Assembly (NCBI RefSeq): GCF_014839805.1
Contig: NC_051124.1
Location: forward strand, 248,001 to 312,000
Length of the DNA: 64,000 nucleotides
Direction: 5' to 3'
Source: Manduca sexta
Lineage: Eukaryota > Arthropoda > Insecta > Lepidoptera > Sphingidae
A program made the translations under genes and the position numbers. A model generated the notes under the pieces. The model was not told where the DNA came from and ran no database searches. It was given only the letters and a program-made list of their open reading frames with translations. How positions within the stretch are numbered: the first letter of the stretch is position 1; each line of letters begins with the position of its first letter. Positions 1 through 13,626 of the stretch are shown piece by piece.

Positions 1-2550
1 TGGAACAATAGACTCACATGTCCGGGTTATGCGGACAGGTCCGGAATTGCATCCGTACTAGACTGCCTGTAGACGTAATGACGCAATAGGCATATTGACT
101 ATTGTATGTTTAAAGGAAAGAAAAAAGGAGAAAAGTTTAAATATTTAAAAATTGAGTAATCAATACAAATTATTATATTGGCCCAAAATAAGATTCCAAT
201 TAGAAGTGGAACGGGAATTTCCTTGGTTCTATGATAGCGCATGCAGGCTATGGACCGGCAGACTTGGTACTGGATTGGCACTCCAGATGGAGCATTACAG
301 TATGTTTTCGATGTTCTACAGTCGTAAAACTAACCTAATTCGTTACTTGCGTAGAATAAAAGCTAACACCGCCAAACAATGAAATAAAGACACAGAATGA
401 TGAGAATCTTAGAGGAGGAATCGAACTTGATATTCTTTGATACACGAACAGTGTTCGGACGTTTGATTGTACTCGAATAATCAGGAAGGACAATATCGTA
501 GGTCCAGGACCGCATTTCTACTAAACAGCGATGACCACATGTGTAATTAGTTTGACTATTAAAAGGAATGCGTGGAAACGTTCTTAATTACTTTACTTAT
601 ACGATAAAATTCCTCACTTAACAGTTATTTAAAGTAAATAAATCTTTTTTCACGCGTACAATCTGCAAACATAAAATCTACGTTACGTTTTTCTTGGTAG
701 GTTTCTCTAAAAAAATTGGCCTCTAGGCTGCATCGATTTATGTATTTTTACCTAAAAACAGCAGTATACGTATTACAGTACGGTTAACGGATAGTGTACC
801 TTCTATTATCTCAGAGTGACAAGTACTGATATGCTAAACAATACCTTACCATTCATTCTGGGTAATTTTCTACTGTTTCTGGGCACTAATCATTAATTGA
901 ACCACTTATTTCTTAAAATTAAAGATCTACGTCTATGTCAAATCCAGGGCGTGCGGCTGTACATCTATGGCGCGTGGGAAGCGGGCCGCAGCCTCGCCCA
1001 TTTCAATGGAACTGCACTTCTTTGCTGTGCGTTTACTTCAATAGAATCCCATCTCAGCCGATAGATACGTTGAACCACTAAGATACGCAGACACTTTATT
1101 TTTCCCTAGGTACACTACACTCATTATTACAGCTACTGTTTCGACTTCTAGACTAAACTGATAGTTGCCTAAGCCTGTCGGTTTTATTGAAGAGAATCTA
1201 CTATTCTTGATAAATTGTGCCATTTATGTGATAGAGGCAGTCAGTTTTGACTACTTTGTCTTTAGCTAAAGAATCCGATCATCCCACTTATTTGAAAAGC
1301 GTGATCTGCCCATAAGTAGCAATAGTATTATACAAAATGTATGTAAATTACGAAGTCTTTGATAGCACACGCATTTCACTTGTCCTTTTTATTGTTTTCG
1401 TGAAGAAAATGATATACCACTACCACCCAGGCTTCATACGGCAATATTAACTAAAACCCCGCAGAAGGTCCCGCATTGAAGGATCAATGGTCGCCCTCGC
1501 CGTTAACGGCAAGGTTATGCCTACCTGCCAGGAGTTTTCCTGAGACAGCTTAGCTTTCAAGACCCACAATTCCCAGTGATTACTGGCTACAATGTCAGTC
1601 AAAAACATAATATACATAATATTTGCACAATGCTGTATCAAAGAGACTTTGTGATAGTACTACTCCGAAAGTAATTCCAAAATTGACGATCACACATATA
1701 TGAGAAGCTGCTATAAATATAAATCGATGTCAAAATATTTTACCACCAGTAAGAACAATATAATATACTGAATTCTGCTGTTTAATATCTCTTGAAAGTG
1801 GAAACTGCAATTACTAACAAACCACGTTACTGGCCGTAAACAAGTTTAATTGGACCACTGTTATTTTAAATGATACATATAATGAAAATAATGAACAACT
1901 TACTTCAAATTAGCAATGTTTATTAAATACCGATGTACATTTCATTAAAAACAATATGTTAACTTTCCATTTTGCGTTTGCGTTTCAATTTGAGCTGGGA
2001 ATGACTACGGATTGACATCCAGGAATTTGTGAGGATCCAGACAAGAACTGTAAATCTGTGTAAATACTGTTTGTTCCAGTTTCAGATACGTAGCCAATGA
2101 AATTACTGAGCACTTTGAAAATGTCTCATAACTTGAGCTCTTTAGAGCCATGGAATTCTCAACTCAGTGTCTACATGTTGCTGATGTATGGAAAGTCGTG
2201 GTTTTTATCATCAGAAGCACGCGCAAATCATATCATTCTTTAGCATAAAAAAATTTAACGTCAATCGAAATAATTTACAACTTGATCGTGGTCTTTAGTA
2301 ACAATAAATCCATTAAACTTGACAAAAACTCCAAACACGTAATAATTCACGCATCAATACTAAAACTCGAAAACTGTATGACATAACACAAAAATCACGA
2401 CTTGCAACCGTCTGATTCAATAGACCTAGTTGCCGCTGGCGAAAGTTGCCCGCCAAACGTGATTTCACCGACCACACCGACACTTGAGTAACCCCGTTTC
2501 TCATGCATTGGAGTCTTAATTTTAGTACTTGCTTTAATTAGGCTGATTTG
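1..2550. other. No gene seen; one GC-rich islet
   Basis: AT-rich sequence with only short chance open frames and no splice-supported exon. A GC-rich islet at about 945-1020 stands out (see findings). Could be intergenic or a large intron of the Spz-like gene. Confidence 0.5.
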
Positions 2551-2780
2551 CATAATGATTTCTTATGTTTACGCGAATGTTAGGCATTGAAATAAAACTA
2601 TTTTTCCGGATTTTATCGGGGTTTTTTATTATAATTTTCTTACGTTTCCGAAAACTTTGCTGTCTTCGTTGTCACGAGACGAAATTATTTTGTTTTTACA
2701 ACTGTTAAATGTCGTAAAATATTGTATCTGACTTTTCGGAAGACCAACACTTCAGTCTGCCCCGTGACCACGTTTTCGGA
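2551..2780 (+). mobile_element. Palindromic MITE copy A (diverged)
   Basis: Begins AATGATTTCTTATGTTTACG and CGAATGTTAGGCATTGAAAT, then TTTTCCGGATTTTATCGGGG, the start shared with copies at 14459, 38081, 47951 and 52702. The central CCCCGTGACCACG motif is present near 2760; the right arm is eroded. Confidence 0.7.
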
Positions 2781-5157
2781 TTTGGTTAACAATAACAAAA
2801 TTTCAATATACTTCCTTGAACTGCAAATGTTTTGTGGACAAAAATAATTTTTATACATATGAAATGATAATTATATTAATTTACGAACATCACCAAAATC
2901 TAAAAGAATGCATTTTATGAGTCGTAGCGCAAAACTATAATGTCTAATTCGTAAAAGATTGGGCTGGTCTAACCGAGTTGATGCCATCGTCACAAAAAAG
3001 TCGTAAACAGCTTCGCTATTGCGTATAGTTCTAGAAATCGCTAGAGCCTCAAATTTCTCCTAATATTTTCCAATCACCACGCCTACAAAAAAACGACAAC
3101 TTACCAAAAAATCCATAGCAATAATAAAGGGTGGTAATGATTTACCATCAGATAACCAGGCTGGAATATTTTTCTGCAACAATGCTTCAAGAACCTCGCA
3201 AATAGTATTAAATTTTTATATGCTTTATAAAAAACATTAAAAGTTAGTGGGCGCAGCAACATTACACCTCTTGGTACACTCAAATATTAAAAAAAAAACA
3301 CCATCATTTTAACCTAAATGACAAAGGAAACAAGTCAATACCTGTTATACAGCCTAATTAGACACAAATCAGATGAGTATACTTCTAAATCTTTGCTCAA
3401 AGTTCGTTGACACTAGTGCACATGACGTCACCCATCTAACATTTAAAATTTTAATATTTCGATGGTTAGGCACCTTTTATATTAATAAGTGAAAGTTGGA
3501 AGCTGCTTTTTTATAATAAAAAACTATATTATGAGTAAGTTGCCTTTTTCATGGTATTTCAAGAATTAAATAGTAGCTGTACAATCCAAAACTTATTATA
3601 ATGCATGATATCTACCACACTTAGCACTTTGATGCAATAGATTAGTCCCTTAATGCCAAGTATACTCACTGCCTACATGGGGATACGATCCTTTAGCGCT
3701 TACAACAGAAATAGACAAGACGTCAGTAAACACAAACCCAGGCGACCTCTCGCCTATGAGGTACCCTCTACCATGAGCTTTGTAATTAAATAGCATGACC
3801 TCTGATGATGCTGATATAGTTCATCTGTCTTAGTCTACCATCAGGCAAACGCTTTACTCTTCATTCATATAACTTCATATACTCACAGTACTACTGGCGT
3901 GAAAGCCTATTTGTAATTAAAGTCAGACTAAGCACTTTTTCTGGTTAAATATAGCCAATGTAGATAGGTACTTAAATGTCCATGCTGATCTATTCGTTTG
4001 CTTTTTCCTTCAAGTCTAATGTGTTCTAAAAAACTACACTATAATATAATTTATAATATTATTAATGGCATAATGCGGATACCTATCAAACATTCTCCCA
4101 CACGATACACCATTACGTTGACGCTTATATCACGAGACGTCCAGACACGTCGCGACAGGCTGACAGCTGACGTCACGCGCCCAAATAACAGTATTCACTT
4201 TCACTCACTGCACATTCATACACCATAAGAGTTTCTCATGCTAGGACGTTGCGATGTCTAAGATATTTTGCATACTGGTTAATGCAAACACTAAGTTCAC
4301 GCCTGCATCCTCGGTGCGGTGGAGGAACATTATACCTATTACGTGCTATTTATGTGATAGAAAGCATGCTATCGCACTATCAGGTACAATTGCCAATTCA
4401 TGTGGGAATGTAGGATACACAAGTCACACATTAATAGATGATTCGACGTGGACAGTGTCTCTTATCCTTCCACTGGATTAGAAGGCGATAACCTGTCGAA
4501 CATTAAAACAATTAGAAAATATTTTTCCCCTTTCTTTATCTAAATCGGATGTTTATCGGAAGGTGTTATGCAAGAGGCGGCTACAAAGTCACACAGTCAT
4601 CTGCAATTGCAGTCACATCTGCAGGTGCCCTAGATACTGTTTCCTTATTATTGTGCTGGCGGCTCTCCAACGATACACGCCGCTAATCGGAAATCGTTTG
4701 TGAAAGTTTATTTACTTGCACTCTGATATGTTTATGCAATGGTGAAGATGGAAAGGAGTTGTGTTTGCGAGCTTAGTTTTGGCTCGATGATGCTTCACCG
4801 TGACAGCGGTGTCATAAATCTATTTGTCAAAATATTGTCAATCAATGTTTGGGATTTAATTATATTTCAATATTATTGTTTTCTAGATACTTCTCAATAC
4901 TCAGAACTGCACGCCTTTGTTGTAATACTTTATATAGTCCAAATGGTAATTATTCTCAAACAAAAATGCGATACAAACACCATTAAATCTATTACGGCCA
5001 ATATTAATCAGCTGAGTATTAACAATAAACAATTTTAATCAGTGTTTACATAAAATTTTATCTTTCTCTACGTTTTTTGAATCGAAAAACACTCAAAAAT
5101 ATTTCGTGCCCGTCCTAGGGATTCATGTCGGCACTCACGGTTCACTCAACTACACCA

Positions 5158-5403
5158 TCAGACCAAGAAACGATTGATGAAAATATCGTTGTAATGGACA
5201 GAAAGACAAGTGGTAAACAAACACACAAATATTGTAACGGTACTGACGTGCCCACACGTCGATCCTTGGGCAGATAACGTTATATTGAGATTGGAACGCG
5301 TTGGTGACGATTTCGTATTTCGGCTGTATGACGTCACTTCGCCCTTTCGTTTTCCGTCAGGTTCAGAAGTTAATGGGTGAGAATGTAAAGGTGACCACGG
5401 CAT
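5158..5403 (-). repeat. Possible interspersed repeat with a short open frame
   Basis: 81-codon minus-strand open frame including NTKSSPTRSNLNITL and HVSTVTIFVCLFTTC. It has no domain I know. I have the impression of a recurrent lepidopteran repeat but cannot verify it. Confidence 0.35.
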
Positions 5404-6619
5404 TCAAAAAACCATTCTTGTAATCCAAGTTCTGCGCTACTATTACTATTGTTTATGGCCAACGAATATCTAAAAAATACAAGTTAATTCCCGCTGCAAT
5501 AAATAGTGTCAACATTTTATTTACACCACCAGGCAGCAGTGCTTGAAAATGGATATAAATGATACGATAAAATAATGCAAATAGGTACTTTATGTTAAGT
5601 AATTTGTATCTTATGTTTTTTATTGTAATGGAAATGGCTGAACCATGTGAGATGGAACGCTGGATGTATGTATAAGACACGATCCAATGTATCACTGAGT
5701 CATTTATTTTGACATCCTAATATAGTAGTAAGTAATACTTACGACATAAACCAGATAGGTAGGTAGGTATGCCTATAGGAATTATACTCAGAGATCTGTT
5801 ATATAATTACACTACACCATAGTGTTTAAATAATACTCATTTGAAAAGAACTTATCTTTTGGTTACATTTAGTAGTATTCTTCTTTAGTTAATGTGATAT
5901 AACACAGTCGGGTATGCAATAGTTGATTACTTTGCCACCTTAAACCGCCACTAGACGAACCAGTCATTTAGTTGTATATATAATAAGCTATCGATATTAT
6001 ACGTCATAGCTATAAGGATGTTTTGCAATCTGGTAGCAAATCGACGAACGTGCCTTCCGCAAAGAGAGCGTAGAAAGTCCATCGCAAAAGTGAAAATAAG
6101 GATCGCAGAATCGCCATATAGCATCTGTGTTTTGGCACGGCCTAATTGTCCAGTGGTCATCTAGCTATGACCACTTTCTTTTGTCGTGGGCTGTAATTGG
6201 TGAAAGTTTTGCAGATACATATGCAGTACAGTGATTGGTATATCTTATTTGTGACAAATGTTGTAACTGGTTCATTTTTTTCATATTGAAACTGATCTTA
6301 GAAGTGATGTTGTCGTTATAGTTGGAAAAAAACAAAAAAAAAATTAGAAACGCCTAATAATGTCGCATCTCTACTATTTGGTAGAGCTAAATAAATTAGT
6401 TTTTGAGCCAGATTGAATAAATATATTTTATTCTATCAGAACCATAATTATTGTTCCTGTACAATTTAGAGAAAGACATTACAACTATCAAGGATGTACA
6501 CCGACTGACCAAGGAACGCATCTCTATAAAACTAGTTTAGGTTTTTCACTATGTATAGGCATCAAAGACGGAGCTCACTAAATATGATACACGGGTAATT
6601 ATATAATTAAATAAATCAC

Positions 6620-6705
6620 AATTTTGGGACAACCCGGGCCTTGAACCTCAAACCTTATTGCTTGCATACTCAATGCGCTAACACAAGATCACGGTGATAC
6701 GCTCA
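6620..6705 (-). repeat. tRNA-derived SINE fragment
   Basis: On the minus strand a B-box-like GAGGTTCAAGGCCCGGG follows a region with GCGCATTGAG. No cloverleaf can be completed, so this is a SINE remnant rather than a tRNA. Confidence 0.45.
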
Positions 6706-7384
6706 AACAATAAATAAAAAAACAACATCATTTGTCTTCCATTTTTAAAATAAAAATATTGCAACTACGTTATCTATGGTAATAAAAAGCGGCCATTAGA
6801 CAAATTGACAGATGATTCAAAGTTGAACGTTTTACTTTCGTTAATGGCTGCTGCCGGCCAGGTGTCTGCCAGGTAATTACATGAACATTTTGACCTGAAT
6901 TCAACTTGGACCATTAACTGACCCGAAATTATGTATGTAGCTACGTACTTATAAAATCAACTACTGTTTATCAAATTGTGTTTTAATGTATTCAAATTTA
7001 AACGTTAGTTTCTTGTTATTTATTTTTATACCAGAGCTGTTAATTTTTAGCAATTTAATGTCATTGCTCTGTAGCATCTGTTAGACAAATACACTTAGAA
7101 ATTCAGGAACGGCGTCTACTCCCCGCCTACCCTAGATTAAAAGCAAATTTTTTCCTAAATGTTCTTCCTACATACTGCAACACGACAAATATAAGCTTAT
7201 TTCACAATGCACATACAACCTTTTCAAGTCATAACTGTCTCGTAGCAGATTATTTCGAGTTTGAAATCAGTAAAATTCTTGTAGAATACCTGAAGTTGAA
7301 ATATCTTTACAATATCTCAGAATATGAAAATTGCTTAAGTTTCCAATTTAAAGCGATATAGGGCGGCGTGACATTCCTTCCAAC

Positions 7385-7700
7385 TACTTCTAGAAGGACA
7401 GTTCTAAACCCAGTACGCTGTTGTTTCTGCTGGTAGGATTTATTTTATATCAGCCCAAATAGCGACCACCGTACACAACGTGTTAAAACCCGCTATATTG
7501 GCCCACGTAAGTGGCGCGTTCCAGGATTAGACTGTGTATATCCGATTCCAACTGGCCAGCAAAATTGTGTCTACTGCCAAGGGGCGATCATCTCTCGTCA
7601 GTAGACATTCTATTAAACCCCACTCAACTTCCCTCAGGTGCAGTGGGTCACTTACTAAAAAAATGTAATATATAACACGACATAATTTAATTTCATAACC
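7385..7700 (-). repeat. Interspersed repeat, same family as 48425-48670
   Basis: Shares, in reverse orientation, the blocks CGACCACCG / CGGTGGTCGCTAT, the 'gacgagagatgat' block and the 'accTGATGG ... GTGGGGT' block with the element at 48425-48670. A non-coding family common in Lepidoptera (inference). Confidence 0.55.
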
Positions 7701-8027
7701 ACTAAATGAATCCACGTGCTGTATTTATCTTACAATTAAAAACAACACGCACGCCGTACATAACAATTAACATGCAAATTTCTGCCTACACATTTCCCGA
7801 CGCCTTAAGCTATAATATACATACAATTTTAGAAAACTCCGTTTCAGAACTATTGCGTAAATATTAGGTAGTGATTTTCATAATCAGTGACGTTATGAAC
7901 ATTTTATCTGTCACATACGTATGTGAATATATATTTCTATTTTAAGTGGTTTAGATAAGTTGGTATTTCATAAATATTATGACGCCAAAAATTTTTCACA
8001 CCTAGCCATGTTTAAATTAAAAGTAAA

Positions 8028-8030
<3 letters not shown>

Positions 8031-8123
<93 letters not shown>
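8031..8123. repeat. (AT)n microsatellite
   Basis: About 46 uninterrupted AT units, 230 bp before the first visible Spz-like exon. The open frame across it (YIYIYI) is meaningless. Confidence 0.98.
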
Positions 8124-8126
<3 letters not shown>

Positions 8127-8360
8127 AAGATACAATGGAATATAAAACAAAAAATATATTTTTTCCTTCTCTATTTTTCATATTTAATGTGCTCCTCTTA
8201 AAGCACTTGTTAGTAGGTAACACCAAAAAACCATCATATTTTGTATTTGCGATGGAACCGAAAAACTCCCATTATTAAAACCAATAGGTACAAGCAGCTT
8301 TAATTGCAATAATTAAATATATATCATTATTTCCCACAAGTAGACGACGTGGACATGCAG

Positions 8361-8529
8361 CGAAGCCCTGGGATTCGACTACGCGTCGGCGTGCGCGCGG
8401 CCCAACCGCGTGAACCGCGCACGCGCCGTGCCCAGCCCGCCCTGTGACCTCACCAAGCAAAACTACTGCGTCACCCCTGGCGAGGGATACCCTTGGAACG
8501 CTATCAGGAGATTCGTTAGGGAAAATCAG
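8361..8529 (+). CDS. Spz-like gene, first visible exon
   Basis: Acceptor ACATGCAG before 8361, donor CAG|GTGATG after 8529. It enters with one base completing a codon and leaves in phase 0. It encodes a basic stretch with furin-like RxxR options (RPNRVNRAR) followed by CDLTKQNYC and [11 protein letters not shown] content jumps sharply against the AT-rich flanks, as in other exons here. Confidence 0.8.
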
Positions 8530-10769
8530 GTGATGGTTGACATAAAAATTGCTAAACGAGCTAAATTGATGACCCTTAAGATGAGAACTTTGAATATTTT
8601 GCGGAGGACATATGATTTAACAATGAAAAATTCTTTACATTACCCTAATAATCTTAGAATTTGATAATCACTATTTAATGCATATAGGTCAATTCTTTTT
8701 GGTATTTGTCCTTGTTGTATAATGAAGCTTATACTACATATATGTTGCCTGTATCTAATCATTTTGTTTCATCTATTTTAGGGTCTTATGAGAAGAATGT
8801 ATGGAGAGGAACGTCACATATCAATATTAAAGTCTGAACTAGAAAACTACATAGAAGATGACGATGAGGAAGAAGATGACAGAACTGCTGAAATAGCCGA
8901 AGACATAATCAAAACCAAAATGATGTACACCAAAATAAGTCACGGACGTGCCATGAAAGATCGCCCGCACTTCAGGCCCATACAAAACGAGAAGAATAAA
9001 AAAACTGATAATGATACTTTAAAAGTGCGACCACTGGAGCCGGTGAGTAACGAAACTAAAGTGAACAGCAATAGTGATAACGGAACAGAAGTAAGCAATG
9101 AGACGGTCAACGATGACAACGGCATATCTTACAAGACGAAATTAGAAAGTATTGCAAACATAGAAATCAACAATCTAGATCCAGATGTAATTACCTTAGA
9201 AGCAGTTATAAAACAGAGTATTGAAACTAATAGTATCTACCCAAAATCGACAGGTAAAGTAGAAGTTATTGATGATAAAAACAGTACTCAATCAGATAAA
9301 AATACAACAGAAAGTATAGACAATGTTAATATTACTGAAACAACCACAAGTGACTTCGATGACATTACAACAGAATCAAGCAAAGAAGGATGGAAGCCGA
9401 TGGGACTTGATACGTCAACGTTACCTCCAACACTGCTATTCTCTGAACATGAGAAGATTAAAGTTGATAGAATTGACACTAAGGTAAATGACAAAAAAGA
9501 GGAATTCCATCCAAAGCCACTGCAACACCAAGACACAACGAGGCCATCTTTTATCAAGCTACGCGGAGCGTAAGTTTGCTTTTGCCATCTTTATACTTTC
9601 ATTTTACAAAAACAATCATGATTAATTGTGCCTGCTTTGTAATAAGGTTTTAAAGGTAAAAATGTGGAATGAACAAAATCTCTTATAAAGATAGTTCCTT
9701 GGTTACCAACTCGGTCAACCCGCTAACGGCCAAGTTGAAGTGGTAGACCTGTTATAATTCTTCGAATAATAAATTTATAATATAATATTCGTTCCGGTTG
9801 CTCAACATGATCACCGATTTCTAGCAAAACTCTAATATAGCATATTACATTAAACATTGAAAGTAATACAAATTAACTTACGTTTCAGAAACGCGTGTGA
9901 GACGAAGGAGTCCCTGGAGGCGCCGTTCTGGGCAAACAGCACGAGGGGCGAGGTGCTGGCGCTGCTCAACTTGTATCCATACGAACAGTACATACATTTG
10001 GAGACGTGCGTGCATGAGCGCAAACAAATGTATTGCAGGGAAGGATGCAGGTGATTTTGACATGGTTTTTAAATTTGACGAATGAATTTTGCTAGTGGAA
10101 AGGAACACGAAAGACCATAAACAGTTGCAACACCATCTAGAACTTTGAAATAAAGTAAATAATAACAATTAATAAGAAATCTTTATTTAGTATAGTAATA
10201 CAGTTTCTAAATATAATGTTCGATAATATCTGTATTAGTTAAGTAACTGTGTCGCAGATAATAATGCCCACCTCCGAGAAAGGCGACAATAAAATGAATA
10301 GGAATGCATAGCATTCAAATGCGATCGTTATCCTGAGAAATCCGATATGAAGTCTCATAACGTCTAAAAAATACTATGTCTCACAAACTAGTTCTCAACA
10401 AAAATCACCTTCCGCATCACGGCAAGTGACAAAGGAGGCATTATCGATCGTACAAGAGACCTGGCATTATCAAGATTTTTTGTTCACGATGTATAGACAC
10501 CCTCGTACCATTCCAGATGCGAGCAGCAGTACCGCCTCCACCGACTGCTAGCTTACGACCCTCACAATGCTTGCCGCGGTATATTTGCCGACTGGTTCAG
10601 ATTCCCGGCGTGCTGCGTGTGCAAGTGCTACGACGTGCCCGTGGAGTTCCGCGCCAGATCGCCCAGGATCCTGCACCCGCAGTACGATGAGGAGGTCAAG
10701 AGAGTCATCTACGAGGATGTGGCCAGAGACTGGTACTCCATGTCAGTGGACGATGACGATTTCCTATGA
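8361..10769 (+). CDS. Spaetzle-family cystine-knot ligand (Spz3/Spz4 type), 5' end missing
   Basis: Secreted precursor of a Toll/neurotrophin-like ligand. Four phase-matched exons (8361-8529, 8782-9569, 9889-10050, 10517-10769) give about 456 codons ending at TGA 10767-10769. The N-terminal part has a conserved prodomain block ([23 protein letters not shown] then GLMRRMYG across the first intron). Next comes a long acidic, Asn/Thr-rich linker. The C-terminal domain has the Spz cysteine pattern: [37 protein letters not shown], then [11 protein letters not shown] short tail (EFRARSPR, acidic end) follows. The first exon seen begins inside a codon and there is no signal peptide, so upstream exons exist, either before 8361 or outside the window. 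Family membership is strong. The choice of Spz4 over Spz3 is from remembered family patterns, so no symbol is given. Candidate poly(A) signals are AATAAA at 10979 and 12793. Confidence 0.88.
8782..9569 (+). CDS. Spz-like gene, large prodomain exon
   Basis: Acceptor CTATTTTAG before 8782, donor GAGC|GTAAGT after 9569; 788 nt, leaving two bases. It starts with [17 protein letters not shown], continuing the previous exon in frame, then an acidic cluster (DDDEEEDD) and a long low-complexity Asn/Thr/Ser-rich linker with several NxS/T sites. The linker is probably fast-evolving. Confidence 0.88.
9889..10050 (+). CDS. Spz-like gene, cystine-knot exon A
   Basis: Acceptor ACGTTTCAG, donor GATGCAG|GTGATT. 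It carries the first half of the knot: [23 protein letters not shown] and CREGC. Phase 2 in and 2 out, matching both neighbours. Confidence 0.9.
10517..10769 (+). CDS. Spz-like gene, last coding exon
   Basis: Acceptor CATTCCAG before 10517. It encodes [26 protein letters not shown] and the CCVCKCY signature, then an '[17 protein letters not shown]' tail, ending at TGA 10767-10769. The tail after the last cysteine is longer than a bare knot domain needs. Confidence 0.92.
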
Positions 10770-13626
10770 GGTAATAGACAGAAATCTAATATAGTTTTCG
10801 ACGCATAAGCATATCCCTTGTCTTAATCAACAGCTGAACTAATGCCCAGCGCTAGATTTTTACCTTGCGAAACTCACACGACCTACTGAAGAATTAGAAA
10901 TTTGAGCACTATTACGTAAGGTGTAGGTACGAATCTATCCTGCCTTGTCGAATCCGTCTTATAGTCTTTGCCTTCTGTAATAAAGCCACGTGGAACAGTC
11001 ATTCAATAATAATATCATGATAAACTTTATTAATAAGTAATAAGTAATATTTTTTGCTTAAAAACCCACATTCATACTAAAATTATTCAACTTTTTTCAG
11101 GTGCAGTGGACAAGAAAAATATAACATCAATAGAAGAAAATATTATTTAAGTTCCCACCTGTAATTACTTTACATCTTGACGGTGACAACACATGAAATT
11201 CTCGATTGAATACTTCATAACTACTGTTGATTGCATGCAGATGCATCCGAGGAACACCATGTGCCTTCTTTAACTTGTAAAGAGAGATGAACAGTGTTTA
11301 TGAAATCATCTGTCCCTAATCGTTGAGAGAGATACCCTAGAACCAAGCCAAGAGATACCCAGAACGATGGCCATAGTAGGCCCTCTCGACATTTCCAGCA
11401 AAATTTATTAAATTAATCGACAATTTAGTAGAGATGAGTCGATGGGACGTCTAGCATAACACAAGTATGTTATGGATACTGTTCATATTAATTTTTTTAA
11501 CAATTAATGTTAAATTGTGCCCTAGGATCATTATAGTCGAGATCAAATAAGCCTTGCTAGGAACGAAGTAGATTTTAATTTGCTCCTCAAGGATCACGTA
11601 ATTTCCCACATTAATGAGGTTTAACGAACAGTTTTGCACTTCATCGTTTCATAAACTACAAAGAAAAGAACGGGGATACTTTAAAAAGTACACTGTGCGC
11701 TACAACCGTTGAGCACCAAAATTTAAATATTCGATGTAATTTACCGACCGACGACGGTTGAATAATTATGACCGTGAAAGAACTAGTAACTAAAATACAT
11801 TGTGGCATTTTGAATTAAAAAGTGATTAGCTCTTATATCTTTATTTACTGCATAGAGGGTTGAAGCAAGGAGCGCCGTTTCTGTGTACGAAAAAGTGTCC
11901 GTCAAAAACCATCAAATTGGTGACGCTACGGTAGCAAATAATTATTTTTATAGATAACGTCAGAAGTTATTATTGTACGATAGTGGGTTATACTCTCAGT
12001 AGATTTATAGGGCATATTTACAAAATTATTTTGGGCTAGATACGAAATAGTTAAGATTTTATAAACTGCAATTTCATCAAAACACTATTCACCACAGATA
12101 TTAATTTGTGGAACTCAGCACACTTCACTCCTTCATATAATAGCCTCTTGCTACGCTAGCGCTATTGTGGTGGGTTTTTGAATTGCAATTTGTTGATAAA
12201 GCTGGATACTTTTTTAATATAGAGGATAAATTAATGGGACTCCTTGCCTCTACTCTTCATAGTTTACAGTTTTATACATACAAAATTCAATGGATTTGTC
12301 ACGCACTACTTTCCTAGTCCAGGGCTCTATAAATATAATTAAAACCACATTACGGTTATTACATAAGTACACATAACATAACGCCTTGCGGCCATTTCAG
12401 GGGTAGGTAGATTTGTTATCATACCCACTATGCGATTTTTGCTTACTTATCAAAAAACCTATGTGTTGTTATTATCAACCTATTACTTAATTATTGTGCC
12501 CATATCGTTTGTTTATTAAATCACTTGTGACCTGCATAGTCCATTGTAGGAACAATAATTTTTAGATTACATATTTATTTTAAAGTTAAGTTTATCATGC
12601 ATTCTATAAGCAAATCATCATATGTAAATATATTATACTTAATGGATTCGTGTATATTATAGTTTGTTTAGATATGAAAAATTTAATTTAAGGCTAGTGA
12701 AAATTGTGTAAAATGTTTCATCCTATTTAACAAACTAATCTGTATACCTACTGTTAATATATTATTGTTCCATAAATTATAATATTATTATTAATAAAGT
12801 AATTTTTTACATTATTACAAGATTTGTTTTATTTTAAGTACCTATATTCTTCATAGAAATGATCTCACTAATAGACCCACCTATTTTTATTTCTTGTAAT
12901 ATAAATACTTAGGTACGATGTGGTAGGTAGGTATCTAATGTTATAAAGTTTACAATTTTCAATCCCTTATAAGCTTAAACTTAGCACTAGACTAGTGGCC
13001 GCCAAGTGGTTTAATTTAATACTTCTAATACAATATGTTAGTCATAATTTTTATTTTGCCTCATACCTCTTATAAACTTTATTCCAAATCATACCTTCGG
13101 CTTCGTGCGCTAAATATGCATAAATACGGAAATGTAACTAATACGTACCATATTAGGAACTTTACTTTGGAACTTTACTAAATATTTTGCCGGTAAACGC
13201 TACGCTAACAGTGTTTTGTCTCCATATTTTTAGCATCTATAAAAAACCATTCAAAAAAGGATGAATATTAGAAATTTAAATTCCGAATGTATTAGAGTGA
13301 AACGCGACGCCTATCAACTCAATAAAAATTTGTGTATTTATTATCGTGGTTCAATAACAATTTGTCATGCTAATAACAATAATCATGTTTTCTCTTTCGC
13401 ACATACAATCAATTCTAGTAAACCTTTATCAGCTGATAGACATGGAACGTGAATTTCAAATGACGGTTGAGCATGGAATAATGTCAGTTATTGTCAAAAA
13501 ACAACGACGCCAAGATTGTTGACTTTAACCATTAAGTTTAATCTTTTAAATTGTAATACCGAGCTACATACACGTGTTTAAATAATCATTAATGTTTCAA
13601 TTAGTGTACTAAGGAATTTGATAAAA
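10770..13626. other. Spz-like 3' UTR and intergenic spacer before VRK1
   Basis: AT-rich; AATAAA at 10979-10984 and 12793-12798 are possible ends of the Spz-like mRNA. No other gene or clear transposon recognised. VRK1 transcription should start within roughly the last few hundred bases. Confidence 0.5.
10979..10984 (+). terminator. Candidate poly(A) signal of the Spz-like gene
   Basis: AATAAA about 210 nt after the stop. A second AATAAA at 12793 would give a 2-kb 3' UTR. Confidence 0.4.

Larger units (their letters stand above)
2781..8026. other. No gene seen; repeat remnants
   Basis: AT-rich. Contains an unassigned repeat-like segment at 5158-5403, a tetranucleotide TAGG run near 5755, a SINE piece at 6620-6700 and a repeat at 7385-7700. 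No exon with matching splice sites and conserved protein was recognised, though 5' exons of the Spz-like gene could hide here. Confidence 0.5.

Noticed and set aside
8017..8226. Open frame with YIYIYI repeat
   Set aside because: Translation of the AT microsatellite.
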